Assembly (NCBI GenBank): GCA_947184155.2
Contig: CAMXCT020000494.1
Coordinates: 67,501-131,500 of the forward strand
Source: Cladocopium goreaui
Taxonomy: Eukaryota; Sar; Dinophyceae; Suessiales; Symbiodiniaceae
DNA length: 64,000 nucleotides
Direction of reading: 5' to 3'
Shown: piece after piece, positions 30,760 through 41,844 of the stretch
Position numbering within the stretch: position 1 is the first letter of the stretch
Layout: every line of letters starts with the position of its first letter
Position numbers and translations under genes: made by a program
Notes under the pieces: model-generated
Databases searched by the model: none
Told to the model about the DNA's origin: nothing
What the model saw: only the letters and a program-made list of their open reading frames with translations

Positions 30760-33030
30760 ATGCTTGTTGAGAAGTGGCTTGTTGAAGTCATCATGGCGAC
30801 CATGGATTGCTGGGTTTCACCCACGTTTCGAAAATTGGAAGTGCGACAAAAAAAAACACATTATTATCCCGATGATTTTCCCAAGTCGATTTGTTGCACC
30901 CCAACAAAGTGTTGTGGATTTGGTCCGACGATCGGACCTGTCTTGGTGAGGACCTGTGAGTTCCACCCCCAGAATCGCCATCACCATGGTCCACCTGGTC
31001 CCAGAAGATTTGGATGGGATATCATGGGATATCATGGGAATGTTATGGGAATGTTATGGATCCTCCAAATGATCAAGAAGCCGGGCAAATCTTGTCAATC
31101 GAAGATTTGTCGCTTTTTTTGGGTGGTCCATCAAACTGTCATTGGATGGTCCACCCAAGTTGGAGGTGTTGAAATGTCCATGTCCGGCCATGATTTGAGG
31201 GTCTGAAGGTGTTGAATATGTTCCAAATGGCAATTGAACAGGAGAAACTCATGATAATTCACTGGATTTTGCAGGTTTCCCCTATTTTCCCACCATTTTC
31301 AGGTACCGCACACCTGGTTCCACTCAGTTTCTGACAGGCCATGGGTAGTGGGATCGGGAACCTTGCAAGGCGATGTCATAAATAAACCACCCATGACTTC
31401 CTGGGAAGGGTAACCATACCTATCAAAATGGCGACTGAGGGATGGTGCAGATGGCATGCAGATGGCATTGTTTTACCCACATCTATAATGATTAAAAAAA
31501 GAAAAACACATGTTTGATGCCTTGTGTGGAATTTCACCGCCATGTTTGATTCCCACGTCTTGATTCTTGTTATCCCATTCCATGTGTTGTCCCCATTGTC
31601 TCCCCATGAAATCCCCATCAACATCCCACTAAATCCCCATGAAATTGCCATAAAAAGTCAATGACTTGGACAGAGCTGCACCTCGTTGCGAAAATACGCG
31701 AGGCCCTTCTCTCCCAAACGCGCCTTTGCAGAGCGCCAAGGGGGGTGGTGAGTGACAAGGGCAACAACTGGGAGCACGGATGGTCTCTATGTATCTACTG
31801 CAACATATGAATACTCCATAAATATATATATATATCAATATATATATATACACATACAAGTAACTATATGTGTATAATTATATATATATATACATATCGT
31901 GTGTTATATTGCACATATATGTTATCTCCCATTCGAATTGCTGGCAAGTGCCTTGCAGTTGGCCCAGCCAATGCTGTCGGGGATGATGGTCGTCGCACCG
32001 AAGATCCCTTTGCCAAACGCAAGAACCTCGTGCTGTGACCTACCTGTGGCATTAAGGACCACGTATCAGATATATATATATATCCATGTGAATCAAATGT
32101 ATTTATACATATGTGTAGTGTAGGTGTATATATATATATATATACGTATATACATTTATATTATATATATATATCAGATCATATCTGTGTGTGTGCCCAT
32201 TGAACGGGCCACAGGAAACGCGTTAAGATTTCAAACCAAAAACCACGGCCAGGAAGCTGAATGGCATAGGAGCACTTTGGTCCATGCCTGGACGTCTCTG
32301 AGATAAATGACCTGCGTCCCGGGCGGAAAATTGCAGATCGATTTCGCCCAGATCGATTTCAAAATGCTTCGAAACCCGGGTTGTTTGAGTTGTCCCAAAT
32401 TGATAAAGCCAAAGCCATGGGTAAAAATGCGGGGTCAATTGAAAACTGTTGATATGGAGTGACTTCATCCTGCAGCTACAGCATCATCCTGCAGTTTCTT
32501 TGTTCGCGACTATGTATCTTGGCCTCAATCCCTTTTTGTCCAAGCATGTTCTCTGAGTAGCCAACTGCACAGAACCACAGAAAGGGAAACACCAAGGCCA
32601 CAGCGTCCAAAGCCTACCACAAGGAGCACTGGCAATCTTGGAAGTGTCACAATCAAGACAATCAAGGTCCAAATTGATAATTTCCCATTTTTCCAAATGC
32701 CAGCGGTCTTGAAATGGATCCAAATCAAAAATTCCAGTAATTCCAATTGAAAGTGCCACAAATTGGGAAAAAAATCCCCCCACGGGGCGAAGGTTCAATC
32801 AAACTCCACCTTGAGAGGCACATGTCGAAAGCCCAGCTGTGCTTCCAGCGGATCCTCTGTGACGAGGAACGGAACGGAACGGAACGGAACCGCTTCGTCT
32901 TGAAGATACCTTCATTGTGATACCTCGATATACCTCAATGGTTGATACAACTCCGTGAAAATAGGTATGATGCTCCGAGCGATGTATTAGACAAACTATG
33001 GTTCATATATCTAACCCAGCTCACAACCAT
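30760..33030. other. Spacer with scattered exon-like fragments
   Basis: Short coherent minus-strand frames lie at about 32035-31955 (HEVLAFGKGIFGATTIIPDS) and 31745-31675 (SAKARLGEKGLAYFRNEVQL). They may be exons of the gene with a membrane exon at 33291. The rest is AT microsatellite and low-complexity sequence, including a GGAAC pentanucleotide run at 32868-32890. Confidence 0.35.
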
Positions 33031-33039
33031 CATTGTTGC

Positions 33040-33291
33040 TTGGGAATCATCCCCTTCGAAAGAAAGGTCAGTGCCGGAGTCCTGCAAAGATCCGAAGGAC
33101 ACGCTATCTTTGCTCAGCCCGGCGGAAAAGAACTGCTTGGCCTTTTCGTCCTCGGTGTAGCCCGGCGTCCGCTGAAAGGCGGCCTCGAAGCGCAGAATGC
33201 CCTTGACGTAGTAAAAGGTGGCGATATGCAGCATCCACATGCAGATCAGGGAGCTGATCACGACCAGCATCGCAGGCACAATCCATTTCAC
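33040..33291 (-). CDS. Membrane-spanning exon of an unknown gene
   Basis: Starts after CCCTAG with VKWIVPAMLVVISSLICMWM, a clear transmembrane helix. YYVKGILRFEAAFQRTPGY and a polar tail with SLQDSGTDLSFEGDDSQ follow. The exon ends near 33040. I do not recognise the family. The exon reads like one membrane span followed by a cytosolic, possibly phosphorylated segment. Confidence 0.5.
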
Positions 33292-33299
33292 CTAGGGGA

Positions 33300-36240
33300 G
33301 CCACTGTGAAACCAACTGATTGAAGACACCAAAAGTTTGTTGTTGGGTTGATCAACTTTGTCTCAAACCCTGGCTGGTCTTAAACCGTAGAGGAAACCAA
33401 TGGTTTGGGGCATCCCGCATGTTTGGATATACCATGAGGAAAGGGGCGGGGAATCTTTCGAAACCATTGAGACAAGTGACAGGGCCCTTGCCACCCAAGG
33501 TCTTTGCTTGTCCGGCAACACGGGCTCTCCAACGTGTCACTTCTACATCATCCTGAGACATGTGAGTCAGTTTCTGGCCGGTTTCATGTGGAAAATGAGT
33601 TTCCAAACCATGGGAGAAACTGAAAAACACCAGCAGTGAATTCTTCCACGCACTTCTTTGTCATCCAAGGCTTGCAGAAAAATACCGTCCGGCAATCAAA
33701 CATGGCAATGGAAAGTCCCCCGTTTGTAGATTATGTTCCCATTAAAACCTCCATTTGTCACGAGCACGCCTAACCCTTATATTATAGACGTTTTCTAACC
33801 TCTACGTCTGCAAGATCAGAACCTAGTCAAAGCTTATGCCTAACCTTCGTACTTTGCTGACTTCAATGTTTAATTCCCTAACGTATGCACAACCCTCCTA
33901 ACCACAAATGATCAAAGTCAGCTAGCCTCACTCTGTTTGGGCACCTGGAGATCGAGCCATTCACATGCAGAGGATGCGCTTCTTGGGGATGGAACAAAGA
34001 CAACCAACTTTCTCCACATTGAGTGCTCTTGTGGCTTGGTACATACTGGTGGACAGATTGCTCACCTCAACTGCTATCTTCTCTTCAAACCTTCGCCCCC
34101 GCCACAAAGCGAGGCGCTGCAATAAAGAGTGCACAGCTGGTAGAAAATCTGCAAATGGTACAGGCCCTATATGTCCTACTGCTTGCACGCAGCTACCGTG
34201 AAGTACCAACAGCGGGCCTTAAGAAATATCTTGGCCCTGTTTTAATTTGGACCGCCAAATGTCGGAGATCTTACAATTTTGTGAAAATATCACCTCCCAC
34301 AGCCCAACTTCCGCGGCAGATGCCCCCACACAGGACCAAGTTGCGCACGTTAAGCCCAATTTGCGTCCAAACGTGCTCACGTTGCGCCATCTTGGACCCC
34401 AGTTTGGGCCCGAGTTGGAGCCAACTATCTACCCAGTACCCCATTGCTTCCTTTCCGAGTCACACTTTCAGTGTCACCTTCCGGATCTTCTTGCAACTCA
34501 AGCTCCCGCCTCAGTGGAACTGGCTCTGCAATGCCCGGAACCTGTAGTTTGAATTACAGAAATTGCCTGGAAGTCACCCTGAAAATGGTACAGAAGCTCA
34601 TGACTTGGGGACTGTTCTGCCTGGAACAACCATTCAACTCAAGCTGTTTACATTCCCGTTCCCATGTATACCTGCATTACATTGATATGTATCTATGGCC
34701 GGAAAATCCCTGGTAGAATTCCTCCGTTTTCGCTGGCACAAATCCCATGGTTTTGCCCCCAGCCGGCCCCCTCCCTTCACCAAGTTGCAATGCCATCCGC
34801 TGGGACATGGTGACACACGACGCACTTCCACGGCCCAAATGCTCTGCGGCTCGTTCCATGGACCCCAGAACACATCAGACTTACTGTATATTACCATAGG
34901 CCCAGAAAGGTAGATGTTGTATTTTCTTGATGTTTGTCGAATCTTATTTTTTACACTCTTGTTCAAGTTCGCTTCAAATATTAGTTACGGTATATCACAA
35001 ATCCCAGAGTTTTACTGGTGAAAATGTCAACAGAACTTGTCATCACCATGACAACTGGGTGATTGTTGGCGATTCACTGCACGGTTCCTGGGGTTTTGTA
35101 AATCCCTTATTGGTTCCATGGGACAATCATCGGGAATCCATGGTTTCCGATGGATTCTCCCATGGTTTCCTCTATATTTTCCCAGCCAAACCAGCCCATT
35201 CGAATCCGTCGCTGGGACTCCAAACAACTTGCGCAACGGAGTGGTTTTCTTGATCCTTGGCACGGCGTTACGGAGAGACATATCCGGCCATGCAACCATA
35301 CAACAAATGATCATGGTATCTCATGAGACTTTTTTATACTTTTTTGGGATAGATAAGTCTCCAACTCAAATCTAGATTCTTTGTGTTTCCAATGGCGAAC
35401 CAATCACTGCAGCCGAGCAATTGTGGCGTTCTGAATCAACCCTGGTCTCCTGGTCGATATTTTTTACACCTGGAAGATTGAAGAACTGGAAAGTTGATTG
35501 AAGAACTGGAACTGGAAAATTCATTGAAGATGTCCAAGAAAATGTCCCACCTGATGCTGGAACATTGAATTTCTGTTGCACCCACTGGATGAGGTCGTCT
35601 CGATTCTGCTGCTGGAGGTGTCCCAATTCCTTTGTAAAAGCACCTCTGTTTCTAATGTTATCTGTGCGTAAAGCTGCTCAGTGTATAAAAGTAATGATAG
35701 ATATGTTTTTTGTAGTAGTAAAATGCATGACTATTCTTCTTATTAATAATGACAGTAGAAAAAAATGTAAAAAAATTAAACATGATCCATGTTGCAGATC
35801 CATGGCTACCCTCAAGAAATCAACCCATTCCCTCCCAAGTCGAACGCACGCTGGCGAGGCAGCCGAGGCAGCCGAGGCAGCCGAGGCAGCCGAGGCACTT
35901 GAACTGCACCTCACTTCCCTGCTGATCCTTCACCTTTGCAGCCGTGAACAATGGTCAAAATGGGGAATCAAAGCCTATGAAATACCACGATATATGTATA
36001 TACACATATATACAATATATATATATATAACCATATAACATAATATATTATATAAATTGTATATAACCAAACCATGTTGATACATGCTATGTATAACCGG
36101 TGGCCATCTATTTTTCTGCGGGATGGATCACCCGCGCCTTGAGCTGGATGTGTTGAGGTGCGTCGCCGCCTTCCGCCATGCTTCACCTCGAAGTATGAGG
36201 TGATAATGGCGGTGATAACTTTTGATAATGATAGTAATAT
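33300..36240. other. Gene-poor stretch
   Basis: No exon could be fixed. Several minus-strand frames are weakly coherent (for example near 35300-35170 and 34930-34700), but competing frames are equally open. A 9-bp repeat lies at 35855-35897. Confidence 0.35.
35855..35897 (+). repeat. 9-bp tandem repeat GAGGCAGCC
   Basis: Nearly five exact copies. It would encode Glu-Ala-Ala or Ala-Ser-Ala style runs, but no gene is evident around it. Confidence 0.8.
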
Positions 36241-36360
36241 GATGTATGTATATATATATATATGTATATATATATGTATATATATATATATATGTATATA
36301 TATATGTATATGTATATATATGGTTGTTGATCAAAATTCCTTTATCCCGGAACGGCCATC

Positions 36361-36960
36361 CTTCGCGAATAAAAATTTTACTTTCGCGAAACTTTCTCCA
36401 ACTCCATGTTTATCTTTCGCGGGGCCCATGTTGGCCAACAAAACCTCTTATGAAGATTCGTACACCACCTGCCAAATTACGCCAGAGAATCACGGATCAC
36501 TTCTTGGTAGCCTTTTAAACATGCAGCTAGCATCACGGAATCCCTTCTCAGGACAGAATTTGTTTTTCAAAGTTTACTGGCCCACCCCCTTCAACATGCA
36601 CTTTGACTTTCGCCCGCTCTTTCGCATAACTTTCGCGGAACTTTCGCGAAAATATCCCTATTCACAGACCCCGGCCATCAGCAGGGGGTGCACTGAAGGA
36701 AAAGCGAAGACCAGGGGCCTTGGTGTTTGGCTCTCGCAAAGCCTCACTTTTGGAAACTTGGCTACTGCTACTCGCATTCTCTGGTGCCCTTCTCCTGCCG
36801 GACCCCGGGCGGCAGTGGGTGGCAGCCCTTTACATATAATGATTATAATACCCAACTTTCGCGAAACTTTCGCGAAATAAAATTTTACTTTCGCGAACTC
36901 GAAAAAAAAACTTTCGCGAGGGTTTCCAACATAACATGCACGGCTTTCGCAATTAAAACT
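36361..36960. repeat. Cluster of CTTTCGCG / TTCGCGAA motifs
   Basis: More than ten copies of (A)CTTTCGCGAA-like sequence occur in 600 bases, alone or in direct pairs. Two blocks share AAAATTTTACTTTCGCGAA (near 36370-36390 and 36876-36896). The core TTCGCGAA is palindromic. The motif is otherwise rare in the window. Confidence 0.65.
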
Positions 36961-37029
36961 CCTTACAAGGACCTTTAGATCGATCACCATATATATATAT
37001 GTGTGTGTGTGTATGTACAAATATGTAGG

Positions 37030-37240
37030 GATCATAGTGATAATAGTGATATAGTTCACAAAGTGAGGTAAACATCACTAAAAACAACATTACAATAACA
37101 TTAAAAAAGCACGATAATAGTAGTGATGATTATCACTAGCACCATCACAATGAACATCACTTAGTGATAATAGTGATAGTGATAAGAGCAGGGATGATAA
37201 TGATAGTAATATATAGTCATATAGTGATATATAGTGATAT
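37030..37240 (+). repeat. ATAGTGAT-rich degenerate repeat
   Basis: Many copies of ATAGTGATA/AATAGTGAT with CACCATCAC interruptions. Non-coding. Confidence 0.6.
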
Positions 37241-37409
37241 ATAGCACCGGAATTATAATATATAATTGTAATTGCTAGTCATTATAATATGTTATAATGA
37301 TAGCAGTAATGAAAAAAGAGAGAGAAAATCACCATTTAGTTCGATGATTGTCCCATCTATAAACCTCCATTTAGTTCGAGGATTTCCCAGCCATGTTTGA
37401 TGACGGGAG

Positions 37410-37820
37410 GGCTTAACCAGCCGGGAGACTTCAACTTTGGCTTGCGCAACTTCAAAGCTCGTGTTTTGAGCAAAATCTGCGGTGACGAAATTTGGCACAA
37501 ACTTGGAACCATATTAGTGCAAGAACTATAATATAAAGTTCCTGACACCAGTTTTTTTGGGAACTAGATTTGGTGTGTGTGTGTGCGCGCCATATTTGGT
37601 GTCTGAATGTGTGGGTGTGACTGCCAATGTCTCCTCTAAAGTTGGTCAATACATGTAGTGTACCAGTGTACCCAAAAAATCCTCCAAATGAGCTATGGCC
37701 TATGGCTATATCATGCTCGAACCATGGGATATTGGGCTGCTTTATTTTAGACAAGCCAATATCCCAGCTATGCACCTCAGCTATGATTTCGCGAGACTTG
37801 TAGAACTCGGGCCACCTGAC
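37410..37820 (-). CDS. Possible exons of an unknown gene
   Basis: A fragment at about 37500-37415 reads FVTADFAQNTSFEVAQAKVE. Another at about 37816-37775 reads WPEFYKSREIIAE after a GTCAG acceptor. They may belong with the exons at 38791-40585, but phases do not settle it. Confidence 0.25.
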
Positions 37821-38790
37821 ACATGGACAATGGTGTGTCAAAGCCATGGTGGGTCCCATTGCATCGTCAATAAATGGATAATCCATGAGAATCCACATTA
37901 CAGGATCATCATCTTTCAATGATTTATCATTGTGAAATGATAAATCTATAATAAAATCCATGATTATCCATAAAAAAATAATGATCTAATACATGATCTA
38001 ATAAACGATGATAAATCAAAAAATGGTGAGAAACCTCCATGCAGATCTCCCCCCAGAGTTTTTGCTCCCCAAATCCAGGGTTGTTTCCAGGGCCTTCCAG
38101 CTTGATAGGCACGATTGGCGATCAGGATCCCCAAATCCCAGAGATCCATCCAATCCTCAGTGGAGTTTTTGAAAAGGGGGAACCCGTTTAGCCGGGGAAG
38201 CCCAACAACAAACTGGGGAGGATTCGAAAGATGAACAAATGATGAAGAAATGATATGACATCCCTTTGTTTTATGATGATTATTTAAGAATCTTTTGAAT
38301 CCCCAGTTTTTGATATGGCGATTATGATATCAAATGATACATGTCATGTCATACTAAAACTTGGCAAGTTTTAGATGTGTTCCTATCATCTTTTTCCCCA
38401 TGACGTGGGGGCCACAACTTGTGTCAATCGGTCAATCCCTTAGTTTCACACAGCCCCAAATGTCCAAATCATCATTCATATGGTTACGGTTTTACTAATA
38501 TGTATATATATATATACTTATATACATCCGCATATGTTATGTTTGTGAACTATCCCCAAGATCATCGTGAATCATCGTTATGAGTCATTGTTGTTGACAT
38601 GTTCAAATAACTATCCCAACTATTGTTGACATCATTTACCCATCTAATAGATAACAATAGATAACAATGACAATCATTATGATTAACAATTTTTGTACCC
38701 AGCACCATGATTTTTCATCATCCCCAGCCATGGCCATGTCGCTTCAACCATGGGCCAACCAGCTATGGTGATGTTCGCTGAGCCACCCAC

Positions 38791-40585
38791 CAGCTGCTTC
38801 TTGTGGTATCGTGAGGCCTCGGTTGTTTGGCACATTTGTACATCGGATTCGGAGATGTACATATGGTACAAATATGATCAAATATGTGTATATACATAAT
38901 ATCAATTGATATCATAATAGCTATATTCATATATGTCATTCTAATATCATTTTAAATATCAGTGTATATATAATATTAATTAATATTATATATATAATCA
39001 TTATATTCCAGCTATTATGTGTCCCCCTTATTTCATGGGGACTAACAAGAGTCCCGGTCCCGCTGCCCGCATCAGCCGATCGGATCAGGCTGCCTCTGCC
39101 ATCTTGATGAAGTACACCGCAGCATCATCCTGGAGGGAACACCAGGCTCCACATCAACAGTTCCATGATTTCTTTTTATGACTATGAAATTGGCCCATAG
39201 AAATAGATGGTTTACCTATTAATAGCATGGTGGATCTTTCCATGGCTATGTTAAATAATCAATGACTATGAAATACTATGGAACTATGAAGTATGATATG
39301 GAATAAGTATGAAATACTACGAATATTCTATGAATAAACATAAAAGTCTATGGATAAGACACCTGGATGACTATGAAATACTAGGAATATTCTATGAATA
39401 AGTATGATTTTTTGGCCCAAAATAAACTTGATAAACACCTGGAAGATGTTTTCGGCTGACGAATGCCCTTCTGGATCGGCGCACGGCGCGGCACCTCGCG
39501 CCCCATGCGCCGCAGGGATGAGCTCATGTTGCGGTAGAGCGTCTCGTAGAACTCCGATGCCCCCTGAGGTCCGAGGTGTTTTGGTGTATGATGGTGTTAT
39601 AAAAGGTGTTGAAAGTGGGCAGAGTTTCAGAGTTTATGAAAGTTGATGGAAGTTCAGTTTAGGAAAAATGAACTAATGTGGGTAAAATGGTAAAACAATA
39701 ATAAACCATCCCCCAAATCACCATAAATAGGTGGTATAAACCATTCCCAAATGGGTGGTTTATGACGTTGTTTTACCCTCATCAACACATTGGATGCAGG
39801 CAACTCTACAGTGACTGAAGCTGAAGCCCAAGGCCCTTGGGAAAGGCCATGGAGCGCACCGGCTCGTGCATGGGGAAGTTGGCCAAGGACTCCATTTCGT
39901 ACATCATCTCCATGGCCTGAAGCAATGAACTGCTCAAGCCCAATGGGGGAGTGACCCCCCTCCAAATAGCAATCAAATAAGAGGGGGTAATCAATAATGG
40001 GATGCTTCGATGTTAATCAATGTTGATCAATGTTGATCAATGATGGTTTGAAGATCATGATGAACAGGAAAAAAAACACAGATTGATGAAGCATCATATT
40101 GAATCAAGCTGGGTGCATCTGAAATCTGCTTCGCTTCGCCAGACCTCCACGTCGCGACTCTGCTTCATCCGAACCTGGCGGGCCGTGACCGGCCGGAGCC
40201 CCGGCGCCGGCACCCCATGGAGCTTCCGGCCCTCGGCGCCCTCGACGCCCTTCTTTCGCCTGGGAGATGTGATTCAAGTACTTCACCAGCCAAGCACCGC
40301 TCCTGCAGGTAACATCAGGTAACCAGACACCTGCAAAACAAAACATGGTCATATTATGTCATATTATGTCATATTTAGCAATTTTAGTTCTGAAAGAACA
40401 CAGGTTCAAAACAGTTTCTACATCATAATCATCATAGGCTTCCAGCATCTTCCAGCTTTTTTGGGGGACTCTCCAACCGGGCTGGATGACCACATGTGGA
40501 TGGCCTCTCTTCCGCATTGCGCGTGCAGCGAAGCAGCACGGCCTGCATCAGCGATAGGTAGCAGTGGCTTGGTCCAGAAATAACG
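38791..40585 (-). CDS. Unknown gene with very small exons
   Basis: Minus-strand exons read coherently. About 40585-40447 gives TKPLLPIADAGRAASLHAQC. About 40271-40133 gives GLRPVTARQVRMKQSRDVEV. From 39916 comes AMEMMYEMESLANFPMHEPV. 39563-39439 has a CTCAG acceptor and GT donor and gives GASEFYETLYRNMSSSLRRM. 39129-39094 encodes 12 residues (DDAAVYFIKMAE) with a GC donor. 38817-38791 encodes 9 residues (ASRYHKKQL) with a GT donor. The last two join in phase 0. I do not recognise the protein. The first exon reads open right up to the edge of the retroelement at 40600, so that insertion may have hit or truncated the gene. Confidence 0.45.
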
Positions 40586-40599
40586 GTCAATTATACAGT

Positions 40600-40730
40600 A
40601 ACATCTATCATACGTTCAAAACTGCTCAAATGCAAGGCCGCTCTCACTGCATCTTTTTGAGGCCGTAGGGGTGCGTTGTGACAGCTGTTGGCTCTGTTCA
40701 GCAAGTGTCACCTCTGGTGCCGTTTCTCTC
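40600..40730 (-). repeat. Split repeat B2 (outer end)
   Basis: 131 bp, identical to B1 at 40890-41020. It forms the outer 3' end of the element in the minus-strand sense. Confidence 0.9.
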
Positions 40731-40802
40731 AGAGGAACCCTGCCTAATAGAGCTAGCTGTGCTCGTAGGCCTAAAAACCAAATTGGTGCGGGATTGGGAG
40801 GG

Positions 40803-40889
40803 TGTTTTTGGGCAGCTCGAGCCCTTATAGCTACACGTTTGGCAGCTTAACACTTCCTCCAGATGTTCCTGTGCACACATGTGCTACTA
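40803..40889 (-). repeat. Split repeat A2
   Basis: 87 bp differing from A1 (48699-48785) at one base (GTTCCTGTGC versus GTTCCTGCGC). A 72-bp non-repeated spacer (40731-40802) separates it from B2. Confidence 0.9.
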
Positions 40890-41020
40890 AACATCTATCA
40901 TACGTTCAAAACTGCTCAAATGCAAGGCCGCTCTCACTGCATCTTTTTGAGGCCGTAGGGGTGCGTTGTGACAGCTGTTGGCTCTGTTCAGCAAGTGTCA
41001 CCTCTGGTGCCGTTTCTCTC
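40890..41020 (-). repeat. Split repeat B1
   Basis: 131 bp identical to B2. The RNase H frame ends inside it at 40906, so the repeat doubles as its C-terminal codons. Confidence 0.9.
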
Positions 41021-41844
41021 CACACTGGCGCCAGTTCACCCACCCTGCCAGTGTGAGAGGTCTGCATTGGAGCATATTGAAGGTTGAGCACGTCCTGAAG
41101 AGCTTGGCCATGTGCGTATTGGTGATCTGTGGCCACGCTGTGGAGGATGCGGTAGACATTGGCGGTGTCTACTTCCACCCACTCTGCTTCAAGTTCTGCC
41201 ATTTCTTTGAATTGATGTCTGGACACCTGATCGCTGATGTTCATACCTGATGGTACCCACTCCAGGTGCAAGTGCCAGCCGTCATGTGCGATGATTCTCC
41301 ACACCAAAGCTATCATGTTGCAGATGGAGGGGTCCTTACAATATCCTTTCCGGAGCGCAAAGAAGCCTGATGTGTTGTCGATGAATGACAACACGAGGCT
41401 GGATTTCAATTGCCTGCAAAGTAGAAAGCCCAGGAACTGTGCAGCTACCTCCAGAAAGTAGATGAAGGCTTTCCGTGTGCAAAATCGTTTGATCAGCCAA
41501 GGAGGAACTCGTCCTGCTGAATAGAGGGTGCGTCCGCAAAAGTGGATGACGAAACCCCAGCCATTCTCGTAGGTATGGCATTTGGTCTTAAGCCATTGTT
41601 TGGGTATCGAAGAAGATCCCGGTGAGTGTGTCTGGCCACCGATGACGAAGTAGGCGTCGGAGTAAATCACAACAACTGGCTGATTCGGTTGTCGTAGGAT
41701 CTCCCGTGGTTTGATCACTTGCAGCAGGCCCCGCAATGTCAATAGGGCTGAGCGCAAAGTTGAGTTGGCCTGAGTGATCTCCTTCGGACAGACCGTGAGC
41801 CCTGGCATACAGGGGCTGCAGTGCTGCCTTGCCAAGCTGTCCAA
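40906..41844 (-). CDS. RNase H-like domain of the recombinase retroelement
   Basis: A 312-residue frame overlapping the end of the RT frame. It carries the DIRS-type RNase H: VVVIYSDAYF with the first Asp, GWGFVIHFCGRT, RKAFIYFLEVAAQ with the Glu, LVLSFIDNTSGFFAL with the second Asp, and HLEWVPSGMNISDQVSR with the last Asp. It degrades the RNA strand during reverse transcription. The true join to RT is near AACTTTGCGCTCAGCC (about 41750-41765). Skipping one base there fuses RT ...LNFA to SALLTLRG. The first 30 residues of the open frame are therefore probably not used. Confidence 0.8.
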   Translation of the reverse strand: MDSLARQHCSPCMPGLTVCPKEITQANSTLRSALLTLRGLLQVIKPREILRQPNQPVVVIYSDAYFVIGGQTHSPGSSSIPKQWLKTKCHTYENGWGFVIHFCGRTLYSAGRVPPWLIKRFCTRKAFIYFLEVAAQFLGFLLCRQLKSSLVLSFIDNTSGFFALRKGYCKDPSICNMIALVWRIIAHDGWHLHLEWVPSGMNISDQVSRHQFKEMAELEAEWVEVDTANVYRILHSVATDHQYAHGQALQDVLNLQYAPMQTSHTGRVGELAPVWRETAPEVTLAEQSQQLSQRTPTASKRCSESGLAFEQF

